Source: Mucilaginibacter lappiensis (GTDB lineage Bacteria; Bacteroidota; Bacteroidia; Sphingobacteriales; Sphingobacteriaceae). Taken from it: a stretch of DNA of 64,000 nt. The stretch covers positions 62,001-126,000 of the forward strand of contig NZ_FTMG01000002.1 in the NCBI RefSeq assembly GCF_900155965.1, read 5' to 3'. A program made the translations under genes and the position numbers. The notes under the pieces were generated by a model. The model worked only from the letters and a program-made list of their open reading frames with translations, was not told the DNA's origin and searched no databases. Shown in pieces: positions 15,788 to 25,377 of this stretch. How positions within the stretch are numbered: position 1 is the first letter of the stretch; the number at the start of each line of letters is the position of its first letter.

Positions 15788-17932
15788 ATGCAGACAGGAG
15801 AAGATACCCAGGGATTGAGGAAGATCGTTGATTTTACCCGCCTTATCAGCATTTTTATTTTAGCGATACATTTTTATATCTGTTGTTACCGAGCCTTTGA
15901 AACCTGGCATTGGACGGCAATCATCACCGACCGGATTGTAAGCAATATTGCCAAAACCGGGTTATTCAATGGCATGATCAAATCAAAACTCGCAGCCTTG
16001 CTCTGCCTGGCTATATCGTTAGTGGGCATCAGAGGGCGGAAAGATGAAAAGATTGGATATAAAAGTATCGTTGCCTACATTTTAAGCGGGTTGCTGCTCT
16101 ATTGGCTAAGCGTATTGTTTTTTTATATGCCTGCCAGCCTTACAATAATTGCGGCCTGCTATATCGCTATAACGATTACAGGCTATTTGCTCATGTTAAC
16201 AGGCGGTGCCTGGTTATCACGCTTGCTCAAAGACAAATTGAACAAAGATATTTTCAATACTGATAATGAAACCTTTCCGCAGGAGGAACGCTTGCTGGAA
16301 AATGAGTATTCTATCAATCTTCCCGCGATATATAACCTGAAAGGACAGTTGCGCAAGAGTTGGATCAATATTATTAACCCGTTTAGAGGTTTGCTGGTCG
16401 CTGGCACACCCGGCGCAGGTAAATCCTATTTCGTTATCCGGCACATTATTGAGCAGCATATCCGTAAAGGCTTTTGCATGTTCCTTTATGATTTTAAGTT
16501 TGACGACCTCTCGCTGATCGCTTACAACAAGTTAATGATGTATAAAGATAACTATAAAGTTAAACCAGCTTTTTATGTGATCAACTTTGACGACCTAAAC
16601 CACACGCACCGCTGTAACCCCCTCGACCCGGAAGCCATGCTGGATATTACCGACGCGGCAGAAGCCAGCCGCACGATCATGATGGGCCTGAACCGGGAAT
16701 GGATACGCAAACAGGGTGATTTTTTCGTCGAAAGCCCGATTAACTTCTTGACGGCGCTGATCTGGTATTTACGTAAATATGAGGATGGTAAATATTGTAC
16801 GCTGCCCCATGTGATCGAGCTGATGCAAACGGATTATGAAAAGCTGTTCGCTATTTTACAGGAGGAAGAAGAAGTACAGGCGTTGATCAACCCGTTTATT
16901 TTGGCTTATAATAACAATGCCAAAGCGCAGTTAGAGGGTCAGATCGCAAGTGCCAAAATCGGTCTGTCCCGGCTTTCCTCACCTACTTTGTATTATGTTC
17001 TGTCCGGTAATGATTTTACACTGGATATTAACAACCCAGCAGCACCTAAAATCGTCTGCATGGGTAATAACCCGCAAAAAACGCAAACCTATGGTGCCGT
17101 ACTTTCCTTATATGTCAACCGACTGCTGAAACTCATCAATAAAAAGAACATGCTGAAAAGCAGTTTAGTGTTCGACGAATTTTCTTCGATTTTTGTAAAT
17201 GGCATGGATGCCCACATTGCAGTTGCCAGAGGGTATCGCTGCGCGACAACACTCGGTTTGCAGGATATGAGCCAGCTTAAAAAAGATTATGGCGCAGAGC
17301 AGGCAGACGTGATTACCGGTATAGTCGGTAACATCATCAGCGGCCAGGTAACGGGCGACACCGCTAAAAAGCTGGCAGAAAACTTCGGTAAAATAGTACA
17401 GGATAAAAACAGCATGACCATTAATAGCAACGATACCTCTTTTTCAAAAGCCACCCAGCTGGATTATGCGATACCCGCCTCAAAGATTGCTGCCTTGTCA
17501 TCTGGTGAATTTGTTGGGATGGTAGCTGATAATCCAGACCAGCGGATTAGCTTGAAATTATTCCACAGCGAGGTACAAAACGATCATGAAGCAATAGCTG
17601 CGGAAGAAGTCACATATAAACCCATCCCATTGATCAATTACGTATCACCTGAAGATGTGGAAGAAAATTACAAGCAGATCAAAACAGACATGCTCTTGCT
17701 GGTAAAGGAGGAAATGGAGAAGATTGAAGCGAGAAAACCTAAAAACGAACAAGAGGAAGCATCAGCCACCAGCACACAGCAACAAGAAAAGGAAATGACC
17801 GAGGCTCATAAAGACGAAGGTGATGAAGCAGTTGAATTAACGGAGGAAAAGCAACCGGGTGAAGATCAATCTAAAGTTGAACGACAAAACCTTGACCGTT
17901 CCGATGATCAGGATATATCATACTATTTATAG
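15788..17932 (+). CDS. VirD4/TraG-type conjugative coupling protein
   Basis: The 714-residue protein has about four N-terminal membrane helices (residues 15-140), then a motor domain with Walker A GTPGAGKS (206-213) and Walker B SSLVFDEFSS (about 457-466). A conserved FLTALIWYLRKYEDGKY segment lies between. The C-terminal 90 residues are highly acidic and repetitive (E/K/Q-rich). Coupling proteins deliver the relaxase-DNA complex to the secretion channel. The gene follows the mobilisation pair by 24 bases. Confidence 0.9.
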   Translation: MQTGEDTQGLRKIVDFTRLISIFILAIHFYICCYRAFETWHWTAIITDRIVSNIAKTGLFNGMIKSKLAALLCLAISLVGIRGRKDEKIGYKSIVAYILSGLLLYWLSVLFFYMPASLTIIAACYIAITITGYLLMLTGGAWLSRLLKDKLNKDIFNTDNETFPQEERLLENEYSINLPAIYNLKGQLRKSWINIINPFRGLLVAGTPGAGKSYFVIRHIIEQHIRKGFCMFLYDFKFDDLSLIAYNKLMMYKDNYKVKPAFYVINFDDLNHTHRCNPLDPEAMLDITDAAEASRTIMMGLNREWIRKQGDFFVESPINFLTALIWYLRKYEDGKYCTLPHVIELMQTDYEKLFAILQEEEEVQALINPFILAYNNNAKAQLEGQIASAKIGLSRLSSPTLYYVLSGNDFTLDINNPAAPKIVCMGNNPQKTQTYGAVLSLYVNRLLKLINKKNMLKSSLVFDEFSSIFVNGMDAHIAVARGYRCATTLGLQDMSQLKKDYGAEQADVITGIVGNIISGQVTGDTAKKLAENFGKIVQDKNSMTINSNDTSFSKATQLDYAIPASKIAALSSGEFVGMVADNPDQRISLKLFHSEVQNDHEAIAAEEVTYKPIPLINYVSPEDVEENYKQIKTDMLLLVKEEMEKIEARKPKNEQEEASATSTQQQEKEMTEAHKDEGDEAVELTEEKQPGEDQSKVERQNLDRSDDQDISYYL

Positions 17933-18219
17933 GCGTAAAAAAGCTGCCTTGAAAGTGATAGCTTCAACTGTAAAAGTCTTCTTACACCTTACCTGGAAGC
18001 CACCTAAAGTATTATAATATAAGCAATTCAAGTTTCCTATAAAGTAATTTACATGTCAAAATTACATTCTTAAACAACTTTTGAGAATATCATTTCGTTA
18101 GACTCATTAACTTAAATCAAATATTAAATCCTCGATTTAATATTATTTACCTAAATGCTAGTACCATTTTGTTTGCTTACTCTAACACAGATTGGTGCCG
18201 GTACCTATTCACATTGGAT
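17933..18219. other. Intergenic region with inverted repeat 18120-18144
   Basis: AATATTAAATC and GATTTAATATT pair around CTC (18120-18144), about 75 bases upstream of the acetyltransferase start. It has no T-tract, so an operator is more likely than a terminator. The rest is AT-rich with nothing recognised. Confidence 0.4.
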
Positions 18220-18786
18220 ATGATCAAAGCAGAAATTGTTGACAAAAGATTGGTAGTTCAATTGCTTACCCGGGCATTTGAGGATAACCTAAGTGTAAAC
18301 TATATCGTTCGCAACGATGAGCAAAGAACCGAACGCATTGCGGCGTTAATAGATTATTCATTTAATATGTGTTCCTTGTTTGGTGAGGTATGGCTTTCAA
18401 ACGACCGAAAAGCTTGCGCCCTTATACTTTATCCACAGCATAAGAAGACTACGTTATCAGCAATATTATTGGATATCAAATTGATCTTTAAAGCCATTGG
18501 AGTTGACGGCATAAGAAAAGCACTTGACCGGGAAAGTAAAATCAAATCCAAACAGCCAAAAGAGCCGATGGCCTATTTATGGTTTATAGCCGTTGACCCA
18601 TCCGAGCAGCATAAAGGTATCGGCAGTAAACTTTTACAGGAGGTGATTACCTATTCGCAAGATCAGCAGCTAATGCTATATCTGGAAACATCAACAGTGA
18701 AAAACTTGCCCTGGTATGATCGCTATGGCTTCAAGGTCTATGACCAACTCGACTTAACGCATACTTTATATTTTTTAAAAAGATAG
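18220..18786 (+). CDS. GNAT-family N-acetyltransferase
   Basis: The 188 residues start at MIKAEIVDKRL. The frame is open upstream to 18169, but that extension is not family-like. The acetyl-CoA motif is VDPSEQHKGIGSKLLQEVI, followed by LYLETSTVKNLPWYDRYGF, the usual C-terminal beta5/helix4 region. The substrate is unknown. It is cargo between the mobilisation and transfer blocks, followed 35 bases later by a membrane regulator gene. Confidence 0.85.
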   Translation: MIKAEIVDKRLVVQLLTRAFEDNLSVNYIVRNDEQRTERIAALIDYSFNMCSLFGEVWLSNDRKACALILYPQHKKTTLSAILLDIKLIFKAIGVDGIRKALDRESKIKSKQPKEPMAYLWFIAVDPSEQHKGIGSKLLQEVITYSQDQQLMLYLETSTVKNLPWYDRYGFKVYDQLDLTHTLYFLKR

Positions 18787-18821
18787 CGCATATATTATAC
18801 TGATACCTTATAACCTTATAT

Positions 18822-19772
18822 ATGCTCGTCTTTGGTACACAAATCCACATTGTAACATTTATTTTTATTGTACTGGAATCAGTCATGCTGTTCTTCCAGT
18901 TTATTTATTATTTATTCCGGCCCGAAGATAAAAACAGGTTATTATACCTCATTTTACTGATCTTATTGCTGTTCTACAATATTACAGGCGGTCTTTTTCC
19001 AGACCCTGAGATCAATATTTCCATTTCCCTACAGCAAATGATCGCTTATGGAAGCGGGTTTTTAATGGCATCTTATTTCCCGTTTTATTTTTATAAGGCG
19101 TGTGAGTTAAGATCCTTACGCTGGCACGCTTTGTATGGTGTTCCATTATTTCTTATGCTTCCGTACGTGATCTTCTTCGTCATTATATATGCAATCAATG
19201 GCAACTTTGATGCGGATTTAAAATATGGAATGATAGTACCCTTTATTTATGCGCTGGTGCTGCTTTGGGTCATATTCAAAGCGATTAGGAAGAAACATGA
19301 AACAGATAGGAATGACAACCAATATCTGGAAGAAATCGCGATGTATTTAGCTATAAGTCCGTGGGCGGCCCTGGCATTCTTTGGCTTAGTGGAAGAAAAC
19401 CAGCTAACTGAAGCATTGTGCACTAATACGGGTATCATTGCCATTAGTTTTCTTTTTATCTGGAAGTCAATAAAAAAGGCGCGATACGAATACCAGCGTT
19501 TACTGAAACTGTCATTGGAGGGCACAAGTCCCGAAATAATTCAGGAAAACTTCAATCGCTTCCGTTTGACTAAGATGGAAATTCAAACTATCGAATTACT
19601 CTTGAAAGGGTATAGTAACAGCGAGATCGCTGACAGGTTGTATATTTCCGAACAAACAGTAAAAAAACACATTTATAACACTTTCAAAAAAGTGAAAGTA
19701 AAGAACCGCTCTTTGCTCGCCTACAAGTTACAAAAAGTGCATTTTAATCTACTTTTGGCCCTTTTCTTATAA
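18822..19772 (+). CDS. Membrane-anchored LuxR-type transcriptional regulator
   Basis: In the 316-residue protein, seven or so membrane helices occupy residues 5-215. A cytoplasmic LuxR/GerE helix-turn-helix ends the protein (LTKMEIQTIELLLKGYSNSEI, ADRLYISEQTVKKHIYN, FKKVKVKNRSLLAYKL). This lets it sense a membrane or extracellular signal and bind DNA directly. Its place inside the ICE, before rteC, suggests a cargo regulator or one that controls transfer (inference). Confidence 0.85.
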   Translation: MLVFGTQIHIVTFIFIVLESVMLFFQFIYYLFRPEDKNRLLYLILLILLLFYNITGGLFPDPEINISISLQQMIAYGSGFLMASYFPFYFYKACELRSLRWHALYGVPLFLMLPYVIFFVIIYAINGNFDADLKYGMIVPFIYALVLLWVIFKAIRKKHETDRNDNQYLEEIAMYLAISPWAALAFFGLVEENQLTEALCTNTGIIAISFLFIWKSIKKARYEYQRLLKLSLEGTSPEIIQENFNRFRLTKMEIQTIELLLKGYSNSEIADRLYISEQTVKKHIYNTFKKVKVKNRSLLAYKLQKVHFNLLLALFL

Positions 19773-19968
19773 AATTACCACTTTTTTAGTAGCAGAAATA
19801 TACTTTTTTGGTATTTTATTATAGGGTCTGCCTGCCCTAATTTTGATTTCCTTTTTTACTAACCAGTTAAAAATGAAACCTATGGAAAAAATTTACGCAT
19901 TTTCTGCCTAAGTGAAAAGTTGTCGCCAGTGAACGGGCAAGGCAGGTCTTACTTAAATAAATTTCTAC
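19773..19968. other. Intergenic region before rteC
   Basis: About 200 bases, T-rich. It has two TACTTTTTT-like stretches near 19786 and 19810, and no gene. It should hold the rteC promoter, which I cannot pinpoint. Confidence 0.35.
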
Positions 19969-20829
19969 ATGTTACAGGAACAAAATTCCCGGCTGTTAAG
20001 GCAGTTAGAGCAGGATTTGGAACAACTTTATTTCCAGTCCAATGAACCGTTGCAAAGGTTGACCAACGCACTTAAACTCATCAGGCAGGCGCTAAGTAAA
20101 TTAAAAGATGAAGTTACCGCCAATCCTTTTAAAGACAAACACGATCAGGTCAATTTCTTTAAGTACACTAAGCCATCGTTTTATCAGTGGCAAATCTATT
20201 ACACCGAACTTTATACGATTGAAACTGGTTTCCCTTTCGGTGATACCGACAAACAGACCGATTATCTGGCGCAGGAACTGCATTATATTGAACGTTTCTT
20301 TCAGCAGTACGCGTTTTTATATCAATACTATAAACTTGATGCCGATGAACTGGATAACTTATACTTTATACGTGGGGAGGAAATTCAAAGCGTATTACTC
20401 CCGGCAGTACCTGACGTTAACCCTGGCTTTGCCACAAGCGGCGATTACCTGTTCTCCAAATTCATGGCCTTTGATAAACTCAAAGAATGGGTCATCGAAA
20501 AAATGCTTTATCTGAAGCATAATCCTGCTAATCCATTACAATTGAATAGTGAGCCTGACGACATGAAATGGACAGGTGACACGATTAACCTGGCCGAGAT
20601 TGGTATTGGTATCTATCATACGAAACAGTTAAATAACGGAACGGCAACCTTGTCGGATATTTTCCGCTGGCTGGAAGAAAAATTCCGCGTTAAAATCGGT
20701 ATTCCGTCCAAGCGGCTTTCCGAATTGCGCAGGAGAAAAAGGTTGAGCAGGACGAAATACCTCGATGAAATGAAAGAAAACGTTGTTCAAAAACTGGACA
20801 AAGAGGACGAGTTTGACGGAACAAGGTAA
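19969..20829 (+). CDS. rteC: RteC-family regulator
   Basis: The 286-residue protein has the family features of an N-terminal helical part, the central FFKYTKPSFYQWQIYYTELY block, and the C-terminal winged-helix DNA-binding half (IGIYHTKQLNNGTATLSDIF then RLSELRRRKRLSRTKYLDEM). In CTnDOT, RteC activates the excision operon that in turn activates transfer genes. Here it lies just upstream of the transfer operon and its palindrome. Confidence 0.85.
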   Translation: MLQEQNSRLLRQLEQDLEQLYFQSNEPLQRLTNALKLIRQALSKLKDEVTANPFKDKHDQVNFFKYTKPSFYQWQIYYTELYTIETGFPFGDTDKQTDYLAQELHYIERFFQQYAFLYQYYKLDADELDNLYFIRGEEIQSVLLPAVPDVNPGFATSGDYLFSKFMAFDKLKEWVIEKMLYLKHNPANPLQLNSEPDDMKWTGDTINLAEIGIGIYHTKQLNNGTATLSDIFRWLEEKFRVKIGIPSKRLSELRRRKRLSRTKYLDEMKENVVQKLDKEDEFDGTR

Positions 20830-20896
20830 AAACCAAGCAAACAGCGCCGGTAAGGCGTAGTATTAGGTTGCTGTAATTCAATCGCTTACCATTTAT

Positions 20897-20914
20897 TTGA
20901 GGGATATCCCTCAA
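20897..20914. promoter_or_regulatory. Perfect 18-bp palindrome upstream of the transfer operon
   Basis: TTGAGGGATATCCCTCAA is perfectly symmetric. It is followed by TGGTTCAA, matching the TGCCTCAA after the copy at 13321. It lies 87 bases before the first transfer-operon gene, almost the same distance as at the excisionase-like gene. Confidence 0.55.
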
Positions 20915-21000
20915 TGGTTCAATCCAAAATTTGCAGTCTTTGAAAATTTGCTTTTGAAAATCCCGGCGCAATAACGTGCCGGGATTAAAAGCAAATTACT

Positions 21001-21600
21001 ATGGTACTACAACATTTTACCTGGCAGCAATTCTTAGTCACTGCCGCGATCCTGACAGCCATTTGGTATGCGGGTGTTATCCTGATCTTTTATCGGCAAA
21101 AGATACAGGATCTGCTGAACGGCAAACTCCGCCAACACAATCAGCCGGAACCACTTAAACATGCATGGGCCGAAGATTTTGAGGGTGAACCCGCAGAAGA
21201 ATCGGATGACCTGATCGGCAAATCAGCCTTACCGGAGGGTATGAGTAAAGTAAGCATGAGCATGTTCGGCTTTGCACCGGACATAGATGAAACACCTATT
21301 GAAACCGAAACAAACAGCGAACGGGAAAGGGAAAAAGATTTTAAAAATGACATTACGGATCAGGACAGGGAAAGGGAACAAAGCATCGTCCCTGATGTAC
21401 TGGAAGAACTGAAAAGCATTTACCACATTCTGGAAACCGAACAGGGAACAAAAGCTGATTTTATATCCCTCTTTGCTTTAGTCAGTTCCAAATACCGGGG
21501 CGTCCGCGGAACAGCCAACCAGGAGGCCATCAATGATCACATCCGCGAAAACCTGCCATTTGACATTACAGACGAAGAACTGGGCGGCCTCTGGCCCTGA
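21001..21600 (+). CDS. Conjugation-associated membrane protein (first gene of the transfer operon)
   Basis: The 199-residue protein has one membrane helix near the N-terminus (QQFLVTAAILTAIWYAGVIL) and a long cytoplasmic, charged region. A C-terminal helical domain (VPDVLEELKSIYHILE ...) completes it. Its position directly before TraE is where a conserved but unnamed protein occurs in Bacteroidetes elements. Confidence 0.65.
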   Translation: MVLQHFTWQQFLVTAAILTAIWYAGVILIFYRQKIQDLLNGKLRQHNQPEPLKHAWAEDFEGEPAEESDDLIGKSALPEGMSKVSMSMFGFAPDIDETPIETETNSEREREKDFKNDITDQDREREQSIVPDVLEELKSIYHILETEQGTKADFISLFALVSSKYRGVRGTANQEAINDHIRENLPFDITDEELGGLWP

Positions 21601-21657
21601 TCTTCGTCACCCTGAAAATTGAGTGTTCCTTTTTTAAAATCATTTTATTAAAAATCC

Positions 21658-21990
21658 ATGAAAAATCACATCCCATATACCCCGAAACAACAGGCATTAT
21701 TAAAAACTTTAATGTTCGCTTTTGCACTGCTTACGATCAATTATTGTTTTGGTCAGGACGGCAATGCCGGTATTTCGTCTGCGACAACGCAAGTCAAAAG
21801 CTACTTCGACAGCGGGTGTAACCTGATGTATGCCATCGGTGCAGTTGTCGGCATTATTGGTGCAATTAAGGTGTTTAACAAATGGAATGCGGGAGAGCCT
21901 GATACCAATAAAGTTGCCGCGGCCTGGTTCGGTTCGTGTGTGTTCTTAGTTGTTGTGGCAACCGTACTTAAATCGTTTTTCGGACTTTAA
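21658..21990 (+). CDS. traE: Conjugative transposon protein TraE (DUF4134)
   Basis: The 110-residue protein has a signal-like N-terminus ending at CFGQ, then two membrane helices (LMYAIGAVVGIIGAIKVFNK, WFGSCVFLVVVATVLKSFFG) joined by the conserved NKWNAGEPDT loop. It is the small VirB2-like membrane component of Bacteroidetes conjugation systems and precedes TraF by 10 bases. Confidence 0.92.
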   Translation: MKNHIPYTPKQQALLKTLMFAFALLTINYCFGQDGNAGISSATTQVKSYFDSGCNLMYAIGAVVGIIGAIKVFNKWNAGEPDTNKVAAAWFGSCVFLVVVATVLKSFFGL

Positions 21991-22000
21991 AATCAAAACT

Positions 22001-22348
22001 ATGTCGCTCTACCAGATCAATAAAGGGGTATCAAAACCAATTGTCTTTAAGGGTTTAAAGGCGCAATACATTGCCTATTTAGCTATCGGCCTCGTCTTAC
22101 TGCTGATCTCTTTTGCCATTCTTTATATCTGCGGATTAAGCCTTTGGGTGATCCTTCCTTTGATCGTTGGGTTAGGCACAGCTTTGTTTTTCACCGTTTT
22201 TCGGCTAAGTCACAAATATGGCGAACACGGCCTTGCCAAGCATCTTGCCAAGAAGCAGCTCCCTGAACAGCTTACATTCCGCTCAAGACAGGTATTTATA
22301 AATCTTAAAACTAAGCGCAGCGATCTCTTGAGTACCGATAAAAAATAA
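22001..22348 (+). CDS. traF: Conjugative transposon protein TraF (DUF4133)
   Basis: The 115-residue protein has the conserved opening YQINKGVSKPIVFKGLKAQY, two adjacent membrane helices (residues 25-65) and a basic tail. The start is set at 22001. An upstream in-frame codon at 21950 overlaps traE and is unlikely. VirB3-like inner-membrane protein. Confidence 0.9.
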   Translation: MSLYQINKGVSKPIVFKGLKAQYIAYLAIGLVLLLISFAILYICGLSLWVILPLIVGLGTALFFTVFRLSHKYGEHGLAKHLAKKQLPEQLTFRSRQVFINLKTKRSDLLSTDKK

Positions 22349-22372
22349 TAAACACACGAAAACACTAAAATC

Positions 22373-24838
22373 ATGGGAATAGAAATAGAAAAAATTCTGC
22401 CCTTAACCAAAGTCGAAAACAATACGATCCTTTCCGCACAGGGCGATATTACCATCGGCTTTGAAGTTTCCCTCCCGGAAATCTTTACACTGTCCGACAG
22501 GGATTATGAAGCTTACCACCAGGCATGGGTCAAGGCCATCCGCTTGTTGCCGCAAGGTTCCATTTTTCACAAACAGGATTGGTTTACCGAAAGCAGTTTT
22601 AAAGCAGACTTTGAAAAGGCTGGCAAAAGCTTTTTGTCCCGTTCCAGCGAACGTTTCTTTAACGAACGTGAATGCCTGGAGCATCACTGCTACATTTACC
22701 TGACCCAAAAGCCAAAGGATAGAAAATTAGGCTCATCCGCTTACAGTAACTTATTACGTAAGAGCATCGTGCCGCAGCAAACCATCAATCCGGTACTTTT
22801 TAAAGATTTTCTGGACAGTACGGGCCAGTTTGAACAGATCTTAAAAGATAGCGGCTTTGTTACTTTAATTCGTCTAAACGATGATGAACTGGCCGGCACT
22901 ACAGAACAGGCGGGGGCAATCGAACGCTATTGCATGCTGGCAGTACCCGGTAAGCGTCCCGTTATTCAGGATATACATATTAAAGACGAGATCAGGGTCG
23001 GCAACAACCATTGTGAGCTTTATACTTTGGCCGATGTAGAAGATCTCCCCGCACTTTGCGGCAGCCGTATCAATTACGATAAGTACAGCACCGACCGGAC
23101 AAAGTTCAGTATCGGCTTTGCTTCTCCATTAGGCCAGTTGCTGAATTGTAACCACATTCTTAATCAATACGTATTCATTGAGGATAGTCAAAAAACTATT
23201 AAGCGTTTGGAAGCAAAGAAATTACGTTTGCAATCATTATCCGGCTATTCCCGTGAGAATGCGATTAGCCGCGATGCGGTAAATGATTTTTTAAATGAGG
23301 CTATCGGGCAGCAGCGTTTGCCTGTAAAAGCGCACTTTAATATATTGGCCTGGTCAGACGATAAGGCGAAAGTAAAAGACCTGAAAAATATGGTCAGTTC
23401 TGCTATGGCCCAAATGGATGCAACCGCCAAACAGGAAACCGATGGCGCGCCACAGATATGGTTTGCAGGTATGCCCGGTAATGAAGCCGATTTCCCGATG
23501 AATGATACGTTTGATACTTTCGTCGAACAGGCAACCTGCTTTTTTAATCTCGAAACCAATTACCGCGACAGCGTCAGCCCCTTTGGCATCCGTTTGGGTG
23601 ACAGGCTTACCGGAAAGCCGGTTCAAGTAGACATTTCAGACGAACCTATGCGCTTGGGCTGGACAACCAACAGATCGAAGTTTACGCTAGGGCCGTCAGG
23701 CTCCGGTAAGAGTTTTTGGACAAACCATCTGCTTCGGTCTTATTACGAGCAGGGTGCCCACATCGTGGTCATGGATATTGGCCACAGCTACCGCGGCCTA
23801 TGTGAACTGGCAGGAGGTTATTACTTTACCTATTCAGAAAGCGACCCGATCAAATTCAACCCTTTTCATTTAGCCGATGGTGATGTACTCGATACCGAAA
23901 AAAAGGAAAGCATCAAAACCTTGCTACTGGCCCTTTGGAAAAAAGACGATGAACCGTACCGCAGGTCTGAATATGTGGCGATTTCCAATGCGCTCACCGG
24001 CTACTATAAGCACCTGGCCACCTATTCGGACATTTTCCCCTGCTTCAATACTTTCTATGAATACCTGATGGAGCATTACCTGCAAGTACTGGAAGATGGC
24101 AAGGTCAAAGAGAAAGATTTTGACGTAGCGAACTTCCTGTATGTGCTGAACCCTTATTATCGCGGCGGTGAATTTGACTACCTACTAAACGCCACCGAGA
24201 ACCTCGATTTGCTGCACGAAAGGTTTATTGTATTTGAAATTGATGCCTGTAAAGATCATCCTATCCTTTTCCCGGTAGTAACCTTGATTATCATGGAAAT
24301 GATCATTTCAAAAATGAGAAAACTACCGGGCATCCGAAAGGTTGTATTAATCGAGGAATGTTGGAAAGCCATCGCTAAAGAGGGAATGGCTGAATATATT
24401 AGGTATTTGTACAAGACCATGCGTAAGTTTTATGGGGAACCCATCGTTGTAACTCAGGAGGTTGAGGACATTATCAGCAGCCCGGTTGTCAAACAGGCGA
24501 TCATTAACAACAGTGATTGCAAGATACTGCTCGACCAAAGCAAATATCAGAATAAGTTTGACGCCATACAGGAATTGTTGGGCCTCACCGATAAAGAAAA
24601 GGCAATGATATTATCAATGAATAAATCCAACGATCCGAGGCGCAAGTATAAAGAGGTCTTTATCTCGTTGGGCCAGTTCTCCAAAGTTTACCGGACAGAG
24701 GTAAGTTTGGAAGAATATTTGGCCTACACAACGGAAGAAAGCGAAAAGGTAAAAGTACACCAATATGCCGCGAAATACGGCAGTATACAAAAGGGCATTG
24801 CTATGCTGGCAATGGAAATGAGAACCAAAACGTCGTAA
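22373..24838 (+). CDS. traG: TraG-family conjugation system ATPase (VirB4-like)
   Basis: The 821-residue ATPase has Walker A GPSGSGKS (440-447). The Walker B region is KVVLIEECWKAIAKEGMAEY, followed by KFYGEPIVVTQEVEDI, as in VirB4 proteins. Length and motif order match the Bacteroidetes TraG type (about 820-840 residues). It powers pilus or channel assembly at the inner membrane. Confidence 0.94.
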   Translation: MGIEIEKILPLTKVENNTILSAQGDITIGFEVSLPEIFTLSDRDYEAYHQAWVKAIRLLPQGSIFHKQDWFTESSFKADFEKAGKSFLSRSSERFFNERECLEHHCYIYLTQKPKDRKLGSSAYSNLLRKSIVPQQTINPVLFKDFLDSTGQFEQILKDSGFVTLIRLNDDELAGTTEQAGAIERYCMLAVPGKRPVIQDIHIKDEIRVGNNHCELYTLADVEDLPALCGSRINYDKYSTDRTKFSIGFASPLGQLLNCNHILNQYVFIEDSQKTIKRLEAKKLRLQSLSGYSRENAISRDAVNDFLNEAIGQQRLPVKAHFNILAWSDDKAKVKDLKNMVSSAMAQMDATAKQETDGAPQIWFAGMPGNEADFPMNDTFDTFVEQATCFFNLETNYRDSVSPFGIRLGDRLTGKPVQVDISDEPMRLGWTTNRSKFTLGPSGSGKSFWTNHLLRSYYEQGAHIVVMDIGHSYRGLCELAGGYYFTYSESDPIKFNPFHLADGDVLDTEKKESIKTLLLALWKKDDEPYRRSEYVAISNALTGYYKHLATYSDIFPCFNTFYEYLMEHYLQVLEDGKVKEKDFDVANFLYVLNPYYRGGEFDYLLNATENLDLLHERFIVFEIDACKDHPILFPVVTLIIMEMIISKMRKLPGIRKVVLIEECWKAIAKEGMAEYIRYLYKTMRKFYGEPIVVTQEVEDIISSPVVKQAIINNSDCKILLDQSKYQNKFDAIQELLGLTDKEKAMILSMNKSNDPRRKYKEVFISLGQFSKVYRTEVSLEEYLAYTTEESEKVKVHQYAAKYGSIQKGIAMLAMEMRTKTS

Positions 24839-24890
24839 GACCTCATGAGGGCCAAAACGATAATTATTATCACCGAATAAATTAAAGACG

Positions 24891-25265
24891 ATGAAAGCAA
24901 CATTAAAGATTATGGCAGCTTGTCTATTGTTACTGGCCGCCTGCCAAAACCCAAGCAAGAAGAAACAGGATTTCATTCCCGGCACTTATGTGCAACATTC
25001 CAAAGGCGAATATGGAGTTGCCGATGATACGCTTATTATTCAACATGCCGATGGTAGTAGTTATCAGATCACCCAGAGAACCACCTACCAGGCGATCAGG
25101 GAAGGTAAGTTGCTTCCTAAAAAACACAGGGTGCAAAACCTCGATGCTTCATGGGACGATACCAAGCAGGAATTAGACGAAACGACCACCGGCAGGGTCT
25201 ACCATGTTGACCTTGACAAGAACGCGCTGATCATCAAGCAGTCATCTTATCTGAAGATCAGGTAG
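24891..25265 (+). CDS. Conjugation-locus lipoprotein
   Basis: The 124-residue protein has a lipoprotein signal (MKATLKIMAACLLLLAAC, lipobox LLAAC with C18). A beta-rich domain of about 100 residues follows. It is encoded between TraG and the TraI-type genes. No function is known to me. Confidence 0.65.
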   Translation: MKATLKIMAACLLLLAACQNPSKKKQDFIPGTYVQHSKGEYGVADDTLIIQHADGSSYQITQRTTYQAIREGKLLPKKHRVQNLDASWDDTKQELDETTTGRVYHVDLDKNALIIKQSSYLKIR

Positions 25266-25300
25266 GCGCTCAATAAACAAAATTTATTAACCATTAAATA

Positions 25301-25318
25301 ACGCCCCTTTTGGGGCGT
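25301..25318 (+). terminator. Hairpin between the lipoprotein gene and the TraI-like gene
   Basis: ACGCCCC, TTTT, GGGGCGT. The T-tract is absent after it, so it may be an attenuator or mRNA stabiliser inside the operon rather than a full terminator. Confidence 0.5.
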
Positions 25319-25377
25319 AAGGGAGGCTTATGAATATTCCCAAAGGGATCTTACATGCCATTAAAAAATTAAACATC

